From Populus alba (taxonomy: Eukaryota; Streptophyta; Magnoliopsida; Malpighiales; Salicaceae): a stretch of 64,000 nt of DNA. The position numbers and the translations under genes were made by a program. Under the pieces are notes generated by a model. The model did no database searches, was not told the origin of the DNA, and saw only the letters and a program-made list of their open reading frames with translations. The stretch covers positions 32,908,339 through 32,972,338 of the forward strand of contig NC_133284.1 of the NCBI RefSeq assembly GCF_005239225.2, in the 5' to 3' direction. Below, one piece after another: positions 33,974-45,544 of the stretch; position 1 is the stretch's first letter; each line of letters opens with the position of its first letter.

Positions 33974-34708
33974 TGTTGTAATCCATTTTTTGATCCCCGC
34001 AAAAAAAAATATATATAATAAAATAAATAGCCAAAAGAGGTTAGAAAAATAACAAGGGGGGAAGCGCTCAGAAAATGGTCAGAAAATTGGTCCAGGAGGT
34101 TAAAAATACAAAGATTGGATTTTTGGCAGTATATTTTTGAAGGATGAGAGCCCTATTTAGAAGGAAAATTTGAATTTTGAGGAAAAAGCCTAAATTTGGA
34201 GGTTTATGGACAAGATTGGATTTTTAATGGGATTTTTTAGGGGTTTTGATTGCAAGAAAAATTGATTTTTAAATCAATTTGGGCTTTAATTAGAAGAAAT
34301 TTAAGTTCTAGGGCCAAAATATATTTTTTAGGAATTTATTAGGCCAAATCAGGGGCTTAATTGCATGAATTTTGAAGTTTAATGGCCAATTAGGGGCTTA
34401 ATTGCGAAAATCCGAAACTAGGGACCAATTTGGAAAAGACGCGAATATAGAGGGAGCTGTATTGAATTGATTCAGGGGCCTAATTGAAGAAATTAGAAGT
34501 TTATTGATCAATTAAGGGCTAAATTGCATAAATCAGAGGCCAAGGACCAAAGTGAAAAAGGCGGCCAACTATGGGGGCAGGGACCGAAATTGGTAGGGAC
34601 GCAATTGAAAAGAAAAAGATGATTGAGGGCTCATTTGGAATTTAGCGCGTTCTGGCGCCATTTTTAAATGAAACGGCGCGTTTTATCCAAAACGACGTCG
34701 TTTCATAC

Positions 34709-34745
<37 letters not shown>

Positions 34746-34963
34746 TAAACGGTGCCGTTTTGAACGGCACTATTCCCCTTTCTTCCCCGCCTAACATACA
34801 TCAGTAAAGAAGGAAAAAAGATGTATATTTAATGGCGTTGGTCCCTCCAGCCCACCGACCGAAGAAATTGGCACCGCCTACCGCACCGCCGAAAACGAGG
34901 GAGGCACACCCGACCAGCCGCCGCATGACCCCACGATGAAAAAAAAAACACATGCTCACAGGC

Positions 34964-34970
34964 TATAAAT
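34964..34970 (+). promoter_or_regulatory. TATA box in element C LTR
   Basis: TATAAAT in the context GGC-TATAAAT-GGAGG; transcript start would be near 34995. The solo LTR has the equivalent at 43798-43804. Confidence 0.65.
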
Positions 34971-35333
34971 GGAGGAAGAACAGCAGGAGAGGGAGGAAAA
35001 AAAAGAAAAAGGAGAGGAAAGGGCTGACAGTATTATTGCAAGAAAAACCGTTGAGGGAGAGGGAGAACCAAGCTTTCGAAAAAACCGTGAGGGAGAGAGA
35101 ACGAAGCTGTGGAAGAAGAACCGAAGAAGAAGAAGAGGAACAGAACAGAGAGAGGGAATAACGAAAAAACTGAGAAAAGGTGAAGGTGAAGAGAAACGGA
35201 GGAGAGAAAGAAGGAGGACAACCGCCGACTACTCCACCGCCTCTGCCGCCTCCGCAGCCGCCAGCGTCGCCACCCTTCCAGGTACTCGTCTTCCCCCGTT
35301 GCCTTTCGTTTATACATTCAATTGTTCTTTTTT

Positions 35334-35504
35334 CATTCTTTGCATGCAGAACGTGAATCACGTTCTGCAGTAAAGAATGAAAATAATTCGGTAGTTACTG
35401 TGCTGGGCACAGTAACTACCTTATTATTTGCTGGTTACTGTGTGGCTAACACAGTAACCAGCCCCTTTTCTGGTGGGCTGGAACATCAGCCCAGCCCACG
35501 GGGC
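35334..35504 (+). other. Row of four perfect hairpins in element C LTR
   Basis: (a) 35345-35369: TGCAGAACGTGA, one base, then its exact complement, extended by CATTCTTT/AAAGAATG to 35334-35379. (b) 35390-35420: GGTAGTTACTGTGC, loop TGG, exact complement. (c) 35430-35462: GCTGGTTACTGTGT, loop GGCTA, exact complement. (d) 35461-35504: GCCCC...GTGGGCTGG / CCAGCCCAC...GGGGC. They lie ~340-510 bases after the predicted transcript start. The same arrangement with other sequences is in the solo LTR. Confidence 0.85.
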
Positions 35505-35706
35505 AAATTGTGCTTTCACACGGATTTTTTCTATGTCATTTTGGGCTAATATAGGTCTATTTTGTATTATAAAACTATAAATCCGGTATTAAAAAAATAA
35601 AATAAATAAATAATAAAATAAATAAATAAATAAAACAAACTTTGTTTTCATGCATACGGCCAAGTCTCTCAAAACTAAAAAAAAAAACAAATCATTGTAT
35701 ATTTTT

Positions 35707-35758
<52 letters not shown>

Positions 35759-36272
35759 CATGCATTTTGGCTTCAATAACTAGTTTATTAAAGTCAAGAG
35801 AACATTGGCCAAAATTTAAAAAAAAACAAAAAAAAAAATTTTTGTTTATCTCTGAGTATCCGGGATATTACATTACACGTAATGCGTATTCCGGATATTT
35901 ATTTCTTTTTTTGTTTGGACAATAGAACCCGGGGTATGACATTACATGTAATGCATATTCTGGACAATAAGAAACCACAACATGACTTAGATTTTATTAG
36001 ACAAAACAATGCAGCCTACCTTAGGTAGGGCGTAGTTGGGGTGCTAACCCCTTCCCTTTACGCAACCAGTCTCCGTACCTGATCTCTAAAGACCAGTAAG
36101 GGTTCCTAGTAACCAGAATACTAGGTGCCGACTCTCGGTCTAAATTTTTTAGCTTAGAGGCAAAGAACTCCTTGTCTCACCATATTTTCCACGCCAAATA
36201 GACATTGCCAACGCCCTCATGGAGGGTTGGTGCAATGGACGATCGCCGCACCGTCGTACACGTGCGACAGAA

Positions 36273-36290
36273 TGGCGACTCCACTGGGGA
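36273..36290 (+). promoter_or_regulatory. Primer-binding site, Arg-tRNA type (element C)
   Basis: TGGCGACTCCACTGGGGA, three bases after the LTR; one base different from elements A and B (C-A-C for C-G-C). Confidence 0.8.
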
Positions 36291-36753
36291 CCTTGTGGAC
36301 TAAGCATTGTTTTGTCTAGTTTAATTTTTTCTCTTTGGATTTATGTGTTTTATTTTTTTATTATTTGCTCATATGCTTTAAATTTGTACATATTTGTTCA
36401 TGCATTATAGATTGTGTCATGCATCATTTATATGAGAGTTTGTGCTGAAAAACTTTAAGTTAAGTGGGGGACTAACAGCTTACCTTACGACTTTTAGTCA
36501 AGGTTTAAGTTTGTGTAAACCCCAACTCTTCGCTGAGAGCTTAGACTGGTAATGGTTGGCACACGTGCCATCTCGTTGCCTACAAGCCCCCATATTGCCT
36601 CCATGAGGGCGATCACTGGGACAGCAAGAGACCCTTTTTAGAGACTGAATAGCCAACCTACCCTTGTCAAGCATAAACGTGTTTTGCATAAAACATAATC
36701 CTAACCATAAAGCATTCGATTTTCAGGTCTTTTAAACAAAAAAAAACGATAAG
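36291..36753 (+). other. Leader of element C
   Basis: Non-coding. 36460-36680 is the block shared with elements A (2575-2795) and B (49655-49870). Confidence 0.65.
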
Positions 36754-38836
36754 ATGGCTATCATTACCAAATTTACTACTGTGGAATATGGGCAGAATTC
36801 TGAATTGTCACAATTATCAGAGGGAGATTGCTCTAGAGTTGATGCAAGGAAGCTTCCAGTAGTCAAAGACTTGAATTGCGTAGCATATGAGATGAAGAGA
36901 ATATTGGTCCATAGCCAGAACATTGACGAGACGGCATTTTCTGGAAAGTATGGGCGATTGCTAGAAATTGCAAAGATAGAAGTATTGAACCCAGCAATCA
37001 AAGCCTTGATGAACTTTTAGGATCCCGATTACAGATGTTTTTCCTTTGGAAATGTGGATTTGTGTCCCACAATAGAGGAGTATGGAATGTTGACAGAGTT
37101 TCCCAAACATCTGCACAGGGTTTATTTTCCTTTGAGAAATGACAAGGTGATTCCTGAGTTGTCAAAGTTGCTGAAGATTCCACATTTGAGCAGATTTTTA
37201 GAAAAGAATGGCAGCGGTTTCAAATGGAAATCTCTAGAGGTTGAACTAGAAAGGAAAAAAGAACAATACGGGTCCATGCTAGAAAGAGACAGGTTAATCG
37301 CTTTGGGAATATATGGTCTTGTGTTATTTCCAAGCTTAATAGGGGTTATAAGTCTAGAAGCTGCTGCTGCATTTGTGGAATATAAAAATACTCATGTCAA
37401 CCCTACAACCGCCATCTTAGCTGAGACCTTTCTGACTCTCAACCATTTTAGGAAGACGGGGAAAGGCGTAGTGAGATGTTGTATTCAGTTATTATACATC
37501 TAGATGGTAAGCCATGTTGAAACGAAGAAGCCGATCTTTAATAATTTTTGGTGGTTTAACCAAAAACCCTTGAAGATAGTGGAGGAAGAAGAATGGGGGA
37601 ACCTAGGTGATCAAGGTTGGATGAAAAAACTACAAGAGTTACCAAGTAGCAACTTTAATTGGAAGGCCCCTTGGGTTAAGTCGGTTGATGTCATAGTAAG
37701 TTGTGGACAGAAATGTTGGGTACCTTTAATTGGGATTACAGGTTATGTCAGCTATGCTCCGGCTCTGGTGATAAGACAATTGGGCGGCATACAACACATC
37801 CCAAGAACTGTGGGACTTGCTGAATTTTTCGGGTTTTTTAAGGATCAATCCGTGCGAGAAGTGCTCGAGACTATCAAACAAGATTGGAGCCATTTGACTG
37901 TAATTCAAAAGGAGTCTGAAAGGATGAGAGACCCTAGCTCAAGTGAAGGATATGAAAAATGGAGGAATGTGACCCTAACTGCCGCTCCTAAAAAGCCATG
38001 TTCTGAAGATAGGCCTTCGCAAATTATAGATGGGTCGTTGAAAAGGAAAAAGGTCAGCAATGAGGAAGACCTTATGAAGCAATTAGAAAGGCTCCAAATA
38101 GAATTGAAAAAAAAGTAAGGGAGATAAAGCAGCATTAGAAAGTATGATGATGGAAGGAGACAAAATCAGAGTGGGTCTAAATGAACAACTTGAATCTAGA
38201 GATGCGAAGATAGTGATGTTGGAGCTGCAGTTGAGCAAAGCAAAGGATGTAATAGAAGAGTCCGAGAAAGAAAGAGGAAGACTAATTTTGGATTCGATGC
38301 AAAGCAGCTCTGAATTGGAAGCATTGAAAGCCGACTTCAACGACTATCAAGAGAATGTTGGGTTCAATCAGGACAAATTCTTGCATGTTCAAGCAGAGTT
38401 GTTAGACCGAAATGAGAGGTATGATGAGTTAAACAAGAAATATGTGATGATGGAAAGTAGGCTAGTTGAGCTGCAAGAGTTTGAAAGAAAGGGGAAAGAA
38501 GAGGAGCTTGATAAGGCAGATTTGGTAGCTAAGAAAAATGAAATTAGGATGTTGAAGGTGAAGTTTGACAAAGAACGAGAAAAGGTAAAGCAGTTGACTG
38601 AAAGGTTGAAAGCTTCAGAAAAACATAAAGAACAAATCGACACCAACAACAATACATTGAATCGGAACAACATGTTGCTTATGGAGAAGATGGCCAAAGT
38701 AGACGAGCAAATGGATGAAGTTGCTATTCATGCACGGATCATTAGAGCCAATGCTCGAAGGGTGGGGAGAGACATCTTTCGTTATCGACAAAGCTTGGCT
38801 GAGACAGATGCATTCTTAGAAAAAATTGAGAATTGA
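36754..38836 (+). pseudogene. Ogre ORF1 protein (DUF7745-like), broken
   Basis: About 690 codons. One frame from 36754 to 38118 is interrupted by two TAG stops (37018, 37501) that look like point changes, because similarity reads through (after the first: DPDYRCFSFGNVDLCPTIEE). A frameshift in an A-run near 38110 leads to the last part, 38144-38836, rich in Glu/Lys/Leu and predicted coiled coil. The central region with SLEAAAAFVEYKNTHVNPTT and GWMKKLQELPSSNFNWKAPW resembles plant DUF7745 proteins encoded by Ogre ORF1. Function unknown in the family. Confidence 0.75.
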
Positions 38837-39249
38837 GGCCTTGCTTTCCTACCAGTGGCTAGAGATATGGATGAAGATGAAGATTGATGTATTTTGTTCC
38901 TTTTTGTTTATCCTCTTTCAAGAGATTGTATTAGCCAATATTATAAATGAAAAGGGGCCTTGACCCATCTTTTTGTGGAAGAAAATCTCCTATAGAGTAA
39001 GGATAAGCCTACCAAAGCAGCAACATGAGCAAAACTACTCCTGATAATAAATGTGACAAAAAGAGTCCATGCCCATTACACAAGAAGAAATGCCGGCCAT
39101 CAATCGATTTTTTTGAAAAAAGCAAACTCACATTACATATGCATCATGCATTGTTCTTTACCATACATTCATTTACATTTTTCCACCCTTCCAGATCGTG
39201 AAACATAGGTCCCCCTTCCAAAGTCCACCACACTAGGCTAAGATCAAGA
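38837..39249 (+). other. Spacer between ORF1 and gag (element C)
   Basis: No gene. The 130 bases before gag resemble the sequence at about 3000-3080 in element A, supporting a shared gag start. Confidence 0.5.
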
Positions 39250-40971
39250 ATGGAGAATGAAGAGAGGGTCATCCTAGAATCCCGCTACCAAAGTGAATTG
39301 GAATCCGTAAGGAATGAAGTTGCCCGAATGACCAATCTGCTTGAACAGCTTTTAAGAGCCAAGAACGGGGAGGGAACGTCTACCCAACCACCTATAGGAG
39401 CACCACCAGCTCATGCCCCGGGGTTATCTCAGAACTTGGGGGCAGATTCAGTAACGGGGCAGCACTTTGCACCTGTCATTCCCATTCAGCCCCCTCAAGC
39501 TCACATCACTGTAGATTTAACCGCAGATGGGCCTTCCGATAATAGGTCCACTGGTTTTATGAACAATGACAAGATATCAGCTTTGGAAGAAAGGTTGAGA
39601 GCAGTCGAAGGAAATGACTAATTTGACCCCATGCGAGCATCTGAAGTATGCTTGGTACCAAACATCACGGTACCAAAAGACTTTAGGATACCGGAGTTCA
39701 TAAGGTACACTGGGTTGGAATGCCCAAACACTCACCTCCGATCGTATTGCAATAAGATGGCTGAGGTGATTCATGACGATAAGCTGCTGATCTACTTTTT
39801 CCAAGACAGTCTATCGGGCTCCGCACTAAGCTGGTACATGAGATTGGATAATGTCAGGATTAAGAAATGGAAGGATTTAGTCGAAGCTTTCCTAAAGCAA
39901 TACAAGTTCAATTTGGAAATTGCTCCAGACCGAACAAGCCTTATGTCAATGGAAAAGAGAAGCCAAGAGTCAGTAAGGGCTTATGCGCAAAGATGGAGGG
40001 ACGAGGCCACGCATGTGCAACCCCTTTTGATAGAAACGGAGATGGTGACTTTGTTCGCCAATACATTTAAGGCACCCTACTATGAGCATTTAATGGGTAG
40101 CTCATCTCAACATTTCTACGATGCTGTACGTGTGGCAGAAAGAATAGAGCAAGGAATTAAGGCTGGGCGCATAGCGGAGCCTTTAGAGAAGAAAGGTTTT
40201 ATGGGAAGGAAAAGAGAAGGTGACGTCAACAATTTGGAAGGCGGGTACAAAGGCAAAAAAGTGAATCACCAAAACCCACAAATGCCTACCCATCACATAA
40301 ACCTTACCAAACCTTTTAACCCCAATCATCACTTAAACAACCAAAACAACCACCAAAGGCCATTTACAAGATACACTTCAGAACAGTTACCTCCATTACC
40401 CATGCCTTTAAAAGACTTGTATGCTAAATTGTTAAGCATTGGACAGATAGCTCCGATCCTTCTACCGCCAATCCAACCACCCTTTCCTATATGGTATAAA
40501 CCCGAACTAACTTGCGAATACCATGCCGGCAATCCGGGGCATGGAATTGAAACCTGCTACGCCTTTAAAAGGAGATTGTTAGAGCTTATCAAAAGGGGGT
40601 GGGTATCCTTCGAAGACATGCCCAGCATCAATTCAAATCCATTACCTAATCATGCCGCAAGTAATAGTGGAGTGGGCATGATAGAAGTTGGGAATCAAAG
40701 CAAGGCGTTAAAGGTATCCATGAAGGGGTTATATGACATGTTGTTAAAGTCAGGATTTCTCGAGATAAATGTCGAAGGCCATTTGGAGGGATGTGACTAT
40801 TGTGAGTTCCATGGGACAAAGGGACATCATATTGAAGATTGTATTGAGTTTCGCGAGAAGGTTGCGAAAATGATGACGTTGGGAGAATTGAGGATCGAAC
40901 CCATGGAAGACAGTCGTGGGGTGAGTATGATGGAGGGACAAGATAAGATGTCCAAAGTATGTAGGGTCTAA
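39250..40971 (+). pseudogene. gag of Ogre-like element C
   Basis: Frame 39250-40971 with one in-frame TAA at 39619. N-terminal coiled coil (ERVILESRYQSELESVRNEV). Capsid-like core: FRIPEFIRYTGLECPNTHL, SGSALSWYMRL and ESVRAYAQRWRDEA. Two Tat-type Cys/His motifs: CEYHAGNPGHGIETC and CDYCEFHGTKGHHIEDC. About 570 codons, typical of Tat Gag. Ends in TAA just before protease in the same frame, so gag-protease was probably one polyprotein. Confidence 0.85.
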
Positions 40972-42047
40972 CCAACGGCTAATGGACCACCAAAATTAAT
41001 CTTGGCTAAACCTTCCTACACCAAAGGAAACCATAATGCCATGCCTTATAATTATGGTTTTGCTGCCAACATTCAAGCCCCTCTTCCTTTGTTCCAAACT
41101 GAAATCAGTGGGTTAACTCGGAGTGGCCGGTGTTTCACTCCCGAAGAGTTGAGGAAGGCAAAAGGCAAAGAAGTGGTAGATCTTGACAAAGCAACAGAAG
41201 TTAATAAGCCAGTAACTAAAGAGGAGTCAAATGAATTTTTGAAGTTGATAAAACATAGTGAATACTGCATAGTGGATCAACTAAAAAAGACTCCGGCTAG
41301 GATCTCCCTAATGTCTTTGATACTCAGCTCTGAGCCACATCGGAACGCTTTGCAAAAAGTTTTGAATGAGGCGTATGTACCCCAAGACATTGAACAGAAA
41401 ACCATGGAGCATTTGGTGGGGAGAATCCACGCAACTAATTACCTCTACTTCACGTCTGATGAGCTTGATGCTGAAGGTACCGGACACAACAAGCCTTTAT
41501 ACATTACTGTTAGGTGCAAAGACTGCCTAATAGGGAAGGTGCTCGTCGATAATGGCTCGGCTCTTAATGTGTTGCCAAAGCATATTTTGAAAGAAATGAC
41601 GATCGATGTATCTCATATAAAGCCAAGTACCATGGTGGTCAGAGCATATGACGGCTCACCTCGACCAGTAATGGGGATTTTAGAAGTGGAGTTATATGTG
41701 GGACCGCAAATGTTCTTAATAACGTTTCAAGTTATGGATATCCACCCTTCCTATAGTATGTTGTTAGGGAGACCTTGGATCCATGCGGCTGGGGCGGTAA
41801 CTTCATCATTACACCAATGTTTGAAGTATATCATGAACGGGATGTTGGTGACTGTCAAAGCTGAGGAAACAATCTCCATGATAAAGAATGTAGCCATACC
41901 TTTTATTGAGGCGGAAGATTGTAAGGATGATAATATCCATGCTTTTGACATTGTAAACACTGACTGGGTACCTGAAAATACAGTACTAAAAAAGCCAAAG
42001 ATCTCAAAAGCAGCAAGGATGGCAGCTCATTGTTTCTTGGAATGTGG
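40972..42047 (+). pseudogene. Protease region of element C, interrupted
   Basis: Same frame as gag. The aspartic protease motif VLVDNGSALNVLPKHI has its catalytic Asp at 41548. YSMLLGRPWIHAAGAV follows, the usual second protease segment. The frame ends at CFLECG where the reversed solo LTR enters; coding resumes at 44854 as GIPFLYN. Confidence 0.85.
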
Positions 42048-43172
42048 TGTCGCACGTATGCGGCGTCGCGACGAAAAGACTAAGTTTTTTCCATTTTTAA
42101 ATCGACGAAGTAATATATATATATGGAGATACGAAAAATATTATTTTTCATTGATAAAAATAGAGTGGGAGTCGCCACCTAGTATTTTGGTCACTAGGAA
42201 CCCTAACTGGTCTCAGAGATTGGGTACGGGGACTAGTTGCGTAAAGGGAAGGTATTAGCACCCCAAATACGCCTTACCTAAGGTAAGCTGCATTGTTTTA
42301 TTGTCTGATAAAAACTAAGGTGTTATTGTACATTCTAGTCGTTGGTCTGTCTATGGTTCAAGAAAAATCCTCCTCAGTAAGAAGGTCTTTTATCTTATCG
42401 GGTAAAATCTTAACCGTTCTAATGTCTATACCAAAATAATAATATTTAGGAATACGTTTTACGTATAAATTCGTAATCCCAAATATTTAAAAAAGAAAAC
42501 AAAAAGAATTTTTTTGAATTTTTTGAAATATTGGCCTAGTTCTCATGGCTTAAATAAACTGGTTATTAAAGCCAAAATGCATGCTAATACATATATTGTT
42601 TTGAAAATTTTCTTTGTTGTGTAAAAAAAAATATGATGTTATGATATTTATATCTATATATATTGGAGAGACTAAGCCGTATTTTAAAACAAAAACAATT
42701 TTTGAAAATATTATTATTATTAATTTTTTTTGCTTTTTTGACGTGAATCGGGTATTTAAATACCGAGCTTGTATCCTTACGGTATAAAAATACAACCCAA
42801 TATTATTCCACCTTAATAAAAAAATGCAGAAAAATCAACAACATTTTTAGGTACTTTTAGAAAAAAATTTTGAAAGCAAAAACATTTTTTTTCTCAGAAA
42901 ATCTTTGATAGTTTTAGGCAAACCGGGTATTTTTAACACTGGTTTTGTATCTTTACAGTATAAAAATACCAACCAACATTAACCCATTTTGACAAAAAAA
43001 ATTCAGGGAAATCAACAATATTTTTCAAGATTTTTTCGAAATATTTTTTTTTTAATAAAAATATATATACACACATATATATTACCAAATACTATAATTC
43101 ATAATATATATATAATAAAATTCGGGTTGGGCCGGCCCAAATGAATGGGCCGAACCCAACCCCGCTGGAATC

Positions 43173-43299
43173 GGGCCGATCTCGGCCCGCAAGGAGGATG
43201 GGCCGATCTCGGCCCAACAAATGCTGGGCCGATCTCGGCCCGCAAGGAGGTTGGACCGATCTCGGCCCGCAAGGAGGTTGGACCGATCTCGGCCCAACA
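43173..43299. repeat. 27-bp palindromic minisatellite in the solo LTR
   Basis: Five units of ~27 bp, each containing GGGCCGATCTCGGCCC (or GGACC...), a self-complementary core, followed by CGCAAGGAGGTT or AACAAATGCT. Just left of it is the 14-bp palindrome TTGGGCCGGCCCAA (43127-43140). Open frames here are repeat artefacts. Confidence 0.85.
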
Positions 43300-43315
43300 C
43301 AAAAACTCTTTAGAC

Positions 43316-43442
43316 TGGGCCAGACTCGGTCTGGCCCAAAATAAATAATAACAAAACTGGGCCGGAAACCCGGCCCAGTGTAAAAAAAAACTCACGGGGA
43401 AGGGAAAATAATTCCCTTCCCCTACCTCCTGCATGCAGGAGG
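43316..43442 (-). other. Row of four perfect hairpins in the solo LTR
   Basis: 43316-43338: TGGGCCAGAC, loop TCG, complement. 43356-43379: ACTGGGCCGG, loop AAAC, complement. 43396-43422: GGGGAAGGGAA, loop AATAA, complement. 43425-43442: CCTCCTGCA-TGCAGGAGG, an 18-bp palindrome. Read on the minus strand they run ~330-455 bases after the predicted start, the same position as in element C's LTR, with different arm sequences. Confidence 0.85.
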
Positions 43443-43797
43443 ATAACAGAAATCAACAAAAAATGAAAACGTAGGGAGGAAAGAAGAATACCTGGCACGG
43501 CGGAGGTGATGTTGCTGGTCGAACGTCCGGGTTGACGGTGCTGCAGCGGCGGTCGGCGGCTCACAAAGACGGTTCCCAATAGTCCGGTGCCTCTCGGGTC
43601 GTGCTTGGTTTTTTTTTCTTTCCACTAAGCTCTCCCAACGGCTTCAATCTTCTTACCCCTTCTCCCAGCTTCGTTTCCTTGAATCTTATGTGTTTATTAC
43701 TTTAGTCCACTGTTTCTCTCTCCTTCAGTCTCTCTCTCTCTTCGTCTCGGTTATTTTCCTTCTCTTTTCCTGCCCGTGCTTACAATCTCCACCTTTC

Positions 43798-43804
43798 TTT
43801 TATA
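43798..43804 (-). promoter_or_regulatory. TATA box in the solo LTR
   Basis: Minus strand TATAAAA in CGCCTATAAAAGAAAGG; a start near 43770 is expected. Confidence 0.6.
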
Positions 43805-44853
43805 GGCGAGCAGGGGCTGCATGGGCAGCGTGGGGAGCAGAACGACGTGGGTTGAGCTGGGCAACGTGGGGAGCAGCACAGCGCCGGTCGGCTGGTCGGT
43901 GAGCGTGGTCGATCACGGCGTGGCCCTCCTGGCTTCGCGTCGTCCGAGGTGCATGGGCCTGGTCTGTCAGTGCACGCGAGGAGAGAGGGGCACCGGTTGA
44001 TTAAACAACGTTTTTCATCCATGCTGCTGCACGTTAGGGGAGGAAGAAGAAAGGGGAACAGTGCCGTTCAAAACGGCACCGTTCGGTCCTCTTTTTTTTT
44101 TTTTTTTTTTAATATATGAAACGACGTCGTTTTGGGGAAAACGCGCCGTTTCATTTAAAAAAGGCGCCAGAATACGCAAAATTTCAACTCAGCCCTCAAT
44201 TATCTTTTGATTCTTTCAATTACGTCCCTGCCAATTTCGGTCTTCGCCCCCATAGTTGGCCGCGTTTTTCATCTTGGTCCTTGGCCTCTGATTTATGCAA
44301 TTAAGCCCTCAATTGATCAATAAACTTCCAATTTCTTCAATTACACCCTTGGATCAAATCAAGATAGCCCCCTCTATTTACCCGCGTGTTCCAAATTGGT
44401 CCCTGGTTTCGGATTTTCACAATTAAGCCCCTAATTGGCCATTAAACTTCAATATTTATGCAATTAAGCCCCTGAATTGGCCTAATAAATTCCAAAAAAA
44501 TATATTTTGGCCCCAGAACTTAAATTTCTCCCAATTAAAACCCAAATTGACCTAAAAATAAATTTTTCTTGCACTCCAATCCTCTATAAATTCAAATAAA
44601 ATCCAATTAAGTCCATAAACATCCAAATTTGGGCTTTTCTCCTCAAAAATTCAAATTTTCCTTCTCAACAGGGCTCTCATCCTTCAAGAAAATACTGCCA
44701 AAAATCCAATCTCTGTATTTTTTAACCTCCTTGACAAATCTTTCGACCATTTTCTGAGCGCTTATGCCTCCTGTTATTTTTCTAACCTTCTTCGGCTATT
44801 TATTTATTATCATTTTTATTTTTTTTGTGGGGACCCAAAAATGGGTTACAACA

Positions 44854-45341
44854 CGTGGGATCCCTTTTCTGTATAATCTTATAACTAAGGTACCAAAATG
44901 GGCTAACCTGACAAAGATGAAATGTGATGATCAAAGATTTGGGCTGGGGTATAAACCTACAAAAGAGGATCATCGATGGGCTGCTAGTCGGAGAAGGGAA
45001 AGAAGAATGGCTAGGATTGAAGGGAGAGAGCCTGAAGAAGAGAAGCTTGAAATCCCTCCCCTTAGAGTGACATTCCCAAAAGTTGCATATGTAATGCAAC
45101 CCGATAAAGGAGCAGAAAGCCTTAGTCAACAACTATCAAATATGAGCATAAACACCTTGGAAGAGGATGAAATGGAAGGAGGTAACATGAAGACGGTAGC
45201 GGGAAGGGAGGATGAAGCACTGCCACAACTGACTATCCACACCCTGGAAGAAGTCTCTGCTAAAACCTTCATCCGAAAGCTAGCCGATGGCGAGAAGTTT
45301 CAAAACTGAGTGACTCAAGAAGCCCCAGTAGTGTTTAAAAT
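44854..45341 (+). pseudogene. Protease-RT linker of element C (exon before intron)
   Basis: Resumes after the solo LTR: GIPFLYNLITKVPKWANLTK, then RFGLGYKPTKEDHRWAASRR, a G-patch-like linker common in Tat polyproteins. A TGA at 45307 (probably once TGG) is followed in frame by VTQEAPVVFK up to a splice donor. Confidence 0.7.
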
Positions 45342-45544
45342 GTAAACCAACTTTGTCTGCTTTAACATGCTTTTGTCATTGCTTTTGTTTGCTTTATTTT
45401 CCCTAGTTGACAATCAAGGCTCATGATGTCAATTAGATTTTGTCGTTGTCTTTGAGTCCATCTTTTGTTTGAAGTAATGAGATCATGCGTTTTCCAAATT
45501 TGTCCCTTTATCTGTGCATTTACACCAACACTTTCCGCTTTTAG
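45342..45544 (+). other. Candidate Ogre intron (203 nt)
   Basis: Donor AAAAT|GTAAAC and acceptor CGCTTTTAG|GAACCC. Splicing joins VVFKM to NPESGSSTTSHTLSIENEWP in frame. Ogre elements are known for an intron between protease and RT; position and size fit. Stops fill the unspliced stretch. Confidence 0.6.

Larger units (their letters stand above)
33974..36269 (+). repeat. 5' LTR of element C (2296 bp)
   Basis: Starts TGTTGTAATCC and ends ACGTGCGACA. It aligns in reverse with the solo LTR at 42048-44853 over AT-rich U3, promoter and 3' end, but the GC-rich transcribed middle differs. It contains a poly-A run (about 34711-34740), a TATA box, a purine-rich tract (34970-35220), a row of hairpins (35334-35504) and a long (TA)n (35709-35756). 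Frames in the purine-rich tract are open on both strands and are not genes. Confidence 0.85.
42048..44853 (-). mobile_element. Reversed solo LTR of an Ogre relative
   Basis: On the minus strand it starts TGTTGTAACCC and ends CGTGCGACA, like the LTR of element C, with no internal region. Flanks TGTGG (42043-42047) and CGTGG (44854-44858) are a target duplication with one change. Removing the LTR and one flank restores the reading frame (LECGIPFLYN). At 2806 bp it is longer than the 5' LTR of C. Solo LTRs arise by recombination between the two LTRs of a full element. Confidence 0.85.

Noticed and set aside
34952..35373. Four overlapping charged frames on both strands
   Set aside because: Purine-rich LTR tract without stops in either direction; no conserved protein.
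35709..35756. Long (TA)n tract as a regulatory site
   Set aside because: Simple repeat of a kind common in AT-rich plant LTRs; nothing more can be supported.
43082..43434. Frames reading GPISARKEVGPISA-type repeats
   Set aside because: Product of the 27-bp minisatellite, open on both strands.
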